60,082 nt of DNA from Alphaproteobacteria bacterium (GTDB taxonomy: Bacteria > Pseudomonadota > Alphaproteobacteria > Geminicoccales > Geminicoccaceae): assembly GCA_026982705.1 (NCBI GenBank), contig JALSGP010000023.1, positions 1 to 60,082 of the forward strand, given 5' to 3'. The notes below the pieces were generated by a model. The model saw only the letters and a list, made by a program, of their open reading frames with translations, made no database searches and was not told where the DNA came from. Numbering within the stretch: the first letter of the stretch is position 1; each line of letters starts with the position of its first letter. Positions 55,984 to 60,082 of this stretch are shown in pieces. Position numbers and translations under genes: made by a program.

Positions 55984-56514
55984 TCAGACCCTGCCGACGA
56001 TGGCGGCGCTGGAGCAATGATAGACCATGTTGGGCGCCCCGAAGCACCAGACAATGTCGTTGTTGAGCTGCGGCCGGTAGACCGGCATTTCGCCCTCGAG
56101 GGCGAGACAGGCGCACTGACCGCAGGAGTCCTTGCCGCAGCAGTCGCGATAGGCGATGAGATAGGCCTGCCCGTCGTCGGGATTGATGCAGGTCCCCACC
56201 CAGGAGCTGGGCGAGGGGTAGGTGCCGGGTGGACAGGTGGCGGGCCCGCCGCCGCAACAGCTGCACATGTAGCCGTCGATGGCGCAATAGCGCCAGTAGT
56301 TGCACTGGGTGGGATCCGTGGTCTGCGCCGTCTTCGCGAAGGCCTCGGCCCGCGCCCGGGAGACGGCGCCGCGGCGGTCCACCGGCAGGATCGGCACCAG
56401 CGCGGCGCCGGCCAGCACGGTGCCGAGGCGGGCGAGCAGGCTGCGGCGCGACGTCTTCTGGGCGATGCGCCGGGCCGCCTTCTCGACCAGATCGTCCAGT
56501 CTCACGGAAGCCAT
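55984..56514 (-). CDS. mauA: Methylamine/aromatic amine dehydrogenase light chain (TTQ subunit)
   Basis: 176 residues: a twin-arginine leader (TSRRSLLARLG, then GTVLAGAALVPILP) and the Cys-rich light chain. Cys spacing (CNYWRYC, MCSCC, TC, WVGTC, DCC, CGQCAC, VWC) lines up with the methylamine dehydrogenase light chain. The two tryptophans that form tryptophan tryptophylquinone are present (SSW, equivalent to Trp57, and DIVW, equivalent to Trp108), as is the Asp before CC (Asp76). There are 14 cysteines rather than the 12 I recall. The residue after the last Cys is Ser where the family has Thr. Periplasmic; oxidises a primary amine to aldehyde. Confidence 0.88.
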   Translation of the reverse strand: MASVRLDDLVEKAARRIAQKTSRRSLLARLGTVLAGAALVPILPVDRRGAVSRARAEAFAKTAQTTDPTQCNYWRYCAIDGYMCSCCGGGPATCPPGTYPSPSSWVGTCINPDDGQAYLIAYRDCCGKDSCGQCACLALEGEMPVYRPQLNNDIVWCFGAPNMVYHCSSAAIVGRV

Positions 56515-56530
56515 GACGGGAACCTCCCCC

Positions 56531-57721
56531 TCATTCGCCGATCACGTAGGTGAGGAAGGGCGAATCGCCGATCCCCTCCACCACGCCCCGCACCTCGTAG
56601 GTGGTGGCGTCGATGACGGTGACCGACGCCTCCTCGCTGAGGGCGAACAGCAGCGGCGCCTCGTCCTGGCTCACGCTGAGGGTGATGGCGTGGTGTTCGA
56701 GGGGAATGCGGGCGATGCGCCGGCGGGCGTTCGCGTCGAACACCCACACCTCCTCGCCGGCCTGCTTGTGGGTCCAGCGGCCGCCCCGGTGCACGAGCAC
56801 GAACAGCCGGTCGGTGGGGGCGTGATAGGCGAGGAGCTGCCAGCCGCCGGGCCGCCAGGACTCGGCACGGTCCGCCCGGCCGAGGAGCGACCACTCGCCC
56901 ACCACCCGCATGCGGCCGTCCTCCGGACGGGCCTCGTAGACCTTTCCCTCGTAGGTGACGAAGAAGGCGCGGCCGTCGGCGGTGGAGACCACGCCGTGCT
57001 CGAAGACGGGATCCGCCTCGGAGTCGAAGAAGGGCTCCTGATCGCGGACGGTGGCCCGGCCGTCGGGCTCGAAGGCCACGTCCACGAAGGAGCCGTCGGG
57101 GCACAGCATGGAGAAACTGCGCGGTCCCGTGGGGAAGACGAGGCTGCAGCCCGGCACCTCGATGTCGGTGACGTAGCGGAGCTCCCGCACGTCGACGACG
57201 CTCACGGTGGTGGCGGGATCCATGTTGAAGGACAGCAGATAGCGCCCGTCGGTGGTGAGCGCGAGATTGGGCTTCTTGGGCACCACCAGGAAACGGCCGC
57301 GCGGCAGCACCGTCTCCCCCACCGGCTCCAGCGTACGCCCGTCGTAGTAGGTGATCACGTCCACCCGCTCGCCGCGCGTTCCCCGGGACCAGTAGGTCTC
57401 GGCGACGTAGATGGCGCCGCCGTCGGCCGAGAGGGCCATGTTGGGAACGTAGCCCGTATTGAGCATGCCGAGGATGCGGCGACTGTCACCGTCGACGACG
57501 TAGACCTTGGAGGCGATCAGATGGGGGAAGACGGGATCCAGCACGTAGAGCCAGTGCGGACTGGCCTCGCCCAGCACGGCCGTGGTGTGTTCCTCCTCCA
57601 CCTCCAGCACCGCCTCCCCGGGCAGCCCTTCGATCCCCCGCTCCTGGGCCTCGAGGGGACCGGCCAGGAGGGCCACGAGTACGGCGGCACCGACCGCCTC
57701 TGCCGCGATGCGCACGGACAT
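56531..57721 (-). CDS. mauB: Methylamine/aromatic amine dehydrogenase heavy chain (beta-propeller)
   Basis: 396 residues: a signal peptide (VGAAVLVALLAGPLEAQ) and a seven-bladed propeller with HWLYVLDPVFPHLIASKVYVVD, MALSADGGAIYVAETYWSRG and ALTTDGRYLLSFNMDPAT, as in the amine dehydrogenase large subunit. It docks the TTQ light chain encoded 16 bases downstream. ATG 57721 follows AGGGAGGGGAGG. No mauE, mauD or mauG lies on either side. Confidence 0.88.
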   Translation of the reverse strand: MSVRIAAEAVGAAVLVALLAGPLEAQERGIEGLPGEAVLEVEEEHTTAVLGEASPHWLYVLDPVFPHLIASKVYVVDGDSRRILGMLNTGYVPNMALSADGGAIYVAETYWSRGTRGERVDVITYYDGRTLEPVGETVLPRGRFLVVPKKPNLALTTDGRYLLSFNMDPATTVSVVDVRELRYVTDIEVPGCSLVFPTGPRSFSMLCPDGSFVDVAFEPDGRATVRDQEPFFDSEADPVFEHGVVSTADGRAFFVTYEGKVYEARPEDGRMRVVGEWSLLGRADRAESWRPGGWQLLAYHAPTDRLFVLVHRGGRWTHKQAGEEVWVFDANARRRIARIPLEHHAITLSVSQDEAPLLFALSEEASVTVIDATTYEVRGVVEGIGDSPFLTYVIGE

Positions 57722-58056
57722 GTCGATCGCCTCCCCTCCCTCGGCTCCACCGATCGGGAGCCTCCTTCACCATTGAAACGTTCTCCCGTCTAACGGAAGA
57801 CGGGGCCGACCGCAAGAGCCGGCGGCCGGAAGGGATGGACCGCACCCGTGTCGCCGACCGTCCGTGGCCCCGCGGTCACGCCTCGGCTCCGCTTCGACGC
57901 CGCCACGCCCGTCCGTCTCCTTCACCTCCGTCGCCGGATGGCGGCCTCCGGCCGGGACGGACCGCGCTCGATCACGGATCCGACCGTCGCGCCCACCGCC
58001 CCCGGAAGGGGAGCGGTCCGGAGAGAGCGGGTCGGTCTCGTGGCGGCCACGGGCCC
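57722..58056. other. Intergenic region upstream of mauB
   Basis: 335 bases without a credible gene between the HNH gene end and the mauB start, both on the minus strand. The part nearest mauB is less GC-rich and holds an inverted repeat at 57786-57803. Confidence 0.5.
57786..57803 (-). promoter_or_regulatory. Inverted repeat upstream of mauB
   Basis: CCGTCT-AACGGA-AGACGG, a perfect 6-bp dyad with a 6-base centre, 65 bases before the mauB ATG. Could be an operator for amine-responsive control, or a terminator of the upstream gene. Confidence 0.4.
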
Positions 58057-58967
58057 TCAACCGAGGAACAGGTGCTCGCGATGGTACGCCAGGGACCGCG
58101 GATGGGGACGGGCGGCCGGCCGTTCGGGCAAATGGATGCGTCGTCCCGGCCGCAGCAGGGCCTTCGTCGCCGCGGGCACCGTCGCGTGCCGCGAGAGGAC
58201 GAGGCGATGGTCCTCGTCGAGGGTGAAGAGACCGCAGTCGAACATCCAGTGGACCGTACCGCTCGAGGCGAGCCCGTTGCAGACACTGTCGGGCCCACCC
58301 CGGGCCACCGGCCGGATGTGAGCCGCCTGCCTCTCGGGTCGCCCTCGCCCGTTGCGGAGGAGCAGACCCGTCACGGCACAGCGCTCGCCGTAGGCGGCCA
58401 GGACACGACGCGCGAAGGCCCGGTCCCGGAGGGGCCGCCGGACGAGGGTCTCGATCACGGACCGGTGGAAGGGCGCGAGGGGCTCCGCCAGACCGGGCCC
58501 GGCGGAGGGTCCCGATCCCGCCGCGACCGTTTCCTCCCACACCTCCCCCAGACCGAGACGGACGATGAGCTCGTATTCGTCCTCCTCGAGGAGGCGGACG
58601 GCCCGGCCGAAGAGGCCGCGATTGGTCGATCCGTCCGCTTTCCGGAGGCGCCGTTCAAGATGACCACAGTCGCCGCGGAAGGGCACGGGCCGGGGGAACT
58701 CGAGACAGGTGACGGGATCGATCCTGGCATAGTAGTGCCCCGGACGTCGTGGATCCTCTTCGATCCCCTCGACCCTGGCCGTTGCGAAATAGACCTGGCG
58801 ACCACCTCGCCGTTCGCCCTCTCCCGAGCGACTCGGTTCGTAATAGATGACGAAATCCCCGACGACCCGCTCGACGGTACGCAGATAGGTGCGCGGAAAT
58901 GGTACTGGATCTCGGGAATGTCGTCATAGCGGGACGATGGCTTGCAGGTGAACACGCCCTTCGCCAT
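58057..58967 (-). pseudogene. HNH endonuclease gene with a single frameshift
   Basis: Reading starts MAKGVFTCKPSSRYDDIPEI at 58967, reaches IQYHF, then one base is missing near 58895-58900. The next frame continues smoothly with PRTYLRTVERVVGDFVIYYE and on to the stop. The C-terminal HNH domain is intact: YGERCAVTGLLL, ERQAAHIRPVARGGPDSVCN, GTVHWMFDCGLFTLDEDHR. The N-terminal half resembles a DNA-recognition domain. Restored length is about 300 residues. It is either a young pseudogene or a base-calling error. It resembles stand-alone restriction-type HNH proteins. Confidence 0.75.
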
Positions 58968-59428
58968 CGCTGCGATCCGACGTGCCGCCCGTCCCCATTC
59001 CACGCGTCGCGCCCACCGTCGTCCAGGGGTGGCGGACGCGGCGGAGACGGGACGCCGGATCGTCACGGGACCCGACTGTCGGGCCATGAGCGCCCATCGC
59101 CGCCCGGCACGAGGGGTCCGGGATGGGGCCCGGCTCCGTGCCGACGGGTCGCGGCTGGGGCGCTGCGCCCTACCGCGCCACGGAGCCGGACCGCTGCGGT
59201 GGGGCGTGCGCCACATGTCCGCGAGCCGATCGCGACGGTGCGGTGGGCGGCCCATGCCTTCCGGACGCGCGACGACCGTCTGCCGGCGGTGGACCCGAAG
59301 CGGCCGTGGGAAGAATGGAGGAGGTCCTGGCCCGGCCGTCCGGGCGCCGTTCGCGACGCGGCTGTTGGATAGGCGCCGGACGGTTGCCGAGCCTGCTCGC
59401 CGGATCGCGGCCAAGTCCCCGGAATTCC
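58968..59428. other. Intergenic region, HNH gene to tRNA-Gly
   Basis: 461 bases with no protein-like frame and no repeat seen. It contains only the upstream side of the HNH gene, and ends at the tRNA-Gly 3' end. Confidence 0.5.
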
Positions 59429-59503
59429 TGGAGCGGGAGACGGGATTCGAACCCGCGACCCCAACCTTGGCAAGGTTGTGCTCTACCCCTGAGCTACTCC
59501 CGC
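59429..59503 (-). tRNA. tRNA-Gly (anticodon GCC)
   Basis: On the minus strand: acceptor GCGGGAG/CTCCCGC, D-arm GCTC..GAGC, anticodon stem CAACC/GGTTG with loop TTGCCAA (anticodon GCC), T-loop TTCGAAT, discriminator T, encoded CCA. Confidence 0.95.
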
Positions 59504-59526
59504 ACCGTCCGGCCGACGGCGCGCCT

Positions 59527-59555
59527 CATTTAGGACGGGGTGGACGCGGACGCAA
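59527..59555 (-). promoter_or_regulatory. sigma-70 type promoter of tRNA-Gly
   Basis: On the minus strand: TTGCGT, 17-base spacer, TAAATG. The -10 ends 23 bases before the tRNA. Confidence 0.5.
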
Positions 59556-59749
59556 GCCCCGCGGGCGCCCGGCCGGTGTGTCGATGACCTGGCCGTGGCG
59601 TGACCTCCCGCGGGCAGGCTCCCGGAGCGTGGGAGGCTCCCCCCGAGGCTTTTCGCCCGCCTCGATGGATGTGGCCGGCGCCCGGCGGTGCGCCCGAGGC
59701 GGGGACGGGTCGGCCACCGCGGGCGCGGCGTCGTCCTCCGCGCCCGCCC

Positions 59750-59778
59750 TTGACGGCTCCGCCCCCTCTCTCTACATG
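59750..59778 (+). promoter_or_regulatory. sigma-70 type promoter of tRNA-Lys
   Basis: TTGACG, 17-base spacer, TACATG, 9 bases before the tRNA. The best promoter match in the window. Confidence 0.6.
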
Positions 59779-59787
59779 GCGGCCGCG

Positions 59788-59863
<76 letters not shown>

Positions 59864-59886
59864 GTTTCAAGGACTTAGCCGGATCG

Positions 59887-59915
59887 TTTCAAACCGTTCA
59901 AACCGCGGTTCAAAC
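59887..59915. repeat. Three close copies of a TTCAAAC motif next to tRNA-Lys
   Basis: TTTCAAACC (59887-59895), GTTCAAACC (59896-59904) and GGTTCAAAC (59907-59915) in tandem, the last two around the palindrome AACCGCGGTT. They lie between the tRNA and the integrase stop, where arm-type integrase or excisionase sites are often found. Confidence 0.5.
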
Positions 59916-59917
59916 TC

Positions 59918-60082
59918 TCAACGCCTGCGCGTACCGGTTTCGTTCCGAACCAGCTTGGCGAGGGCGCTCTCGGCCAGGCGGCGGGTGCGTGGCAGGTAAA
60001 CCTCCAGGATGCGCTGGCAGTAGTCGATCTGGTGGCCGCTGATGGCGGCGATTTCGGGCACCGTGCAGCCGGCCTCGGCGAG
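59918..60082 (-). CDS. Tyrosine recombinase/integrase, C-terminal part (runs off window)
   Basis: The last 54 codons of an integrase facing the tRNA: LAEAGCTVPEIAAISGHQID holds the conserved GH of the catalytic domain, and RILEVYLPRTRRLAESA the nucleophilic Tyr. The rest of the gene lies beyond the window. An integrase ending about 55 bases from a tRNA 3' end is the standard layout of an integrated genomic island or prophage. Too short to be picked as an ORF on its own, but the match to the family C-terminus is clear. Confidence 0.82.
   Translation of the reverse strand, partial: LAEAGCTVPEIAAISGHQIDYCQRILEVYLPRTRRLAESALAKLVRNETGTRRR

Noticed and set aside
59063-59533. Short open frames between the HNH gene and tRNA-Gly, and across the tRNA
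   Set aside because: No ribosome sites or recognisable domains; some run straight through the tRNA gene.

Overview
The window is about 60 kb of very GC-rich chromosome from what looks like an alphaproteobacterium, probably of a Rhodospirillales-like lineage. Four things point there. The proton-translocating transhydrogenase has its alpha subunit split (pntAA/pntAB). The flagellar genes run flgB-flgC-fliE-fliQ-fliR-flhB. A class II DAHP synthase is present. Three TTAA-N7-TTAAC type boxes of the CtrA kind sit in front of signalling and flagellar genes. Genes are packed tightly, often with ATGA stop/start overlaps, and GTG starts are common.

Layout, left to right. 1-6.7 kb: a two-subunit 2-oxoacid:ferredoxin oxidoreductase (korAB) faces a minus-strand operon of a TRAP dicarboxylate-type transporter with an isocitrate lyase/PEP mutase family enzyme. 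6.8-13.6 kb: a response regulator with a dead GGDEF domain, rlmE and ppx, then an operon of response regulator, TPR/beta-barrel protein, HEAT-repeat membrane protein and processive GT2 glycosyltransferase that looks like an exopolysaccharide locus. Both regulator genes have a CtrA-like box. 13.7-18.1 kb: a crotonase and pqiABC. 18.1-20.2 kb: a wrecked mrr restriction gene, a nucleoside hydrolase, a tiny membrane ORF and tRNA-Val. 20.2-29.4 kb: a co-directional NAD(P)/redox run (gabD, gor, aroG-II, pncB, pntAA-AB-B, an FMN reductase) and tRNA-Thr. 29.7-37.8 kb: a 916-residue secreted transglutaminase-like protein, a ClC channel, a UvrD/PcrA helicase and prmA. 37.9-43.9 kb: a GAF-GGDEF diguanylate cyclase and a livKHMGF amino-acid-type ABC transporter with visibly less GC-biased sequence. 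44.1-50.5 kb: ruvX, an aminotransferase, glk-pfk, a DUF465 protein, and csrA-purE-purK. 50.5-54.9 kb: the flagellar operon, interrupted between fliE and fliQ by 1.1 kb of odd, stop-free, apparently non-coding DNA. 55.1-57.7 kb: cobB, then a two-gene quinohemoprotein-like amine dehydrogenase (TTQ light and heavy chains) without its usual maturation genes. 58-60 kb: a frameshifted HNH endonuclease, tRNA-Gly, tRNA-Lys and the C-terminus of a tyrosine integrase running off the edge, which marks the end of an element integrated at tRNA-Lys.

Functional threads. (i) NADPH/redox supply: transhydrogenase, glutathione reductase, NAD salvage, semialdehyde dehydrogenase. (ii) CtrA-linked motility and surface polysaccharide, with csrA divergent from flgB. 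(iii) Uptake of organic acids and amino acids (TRAP, Liv) and periplasmic amine oxidation. (iv) Decay of restriction genes near tRNA loci that serve as integration sites. All functions come from reading motifs by eye; no database search was possible.
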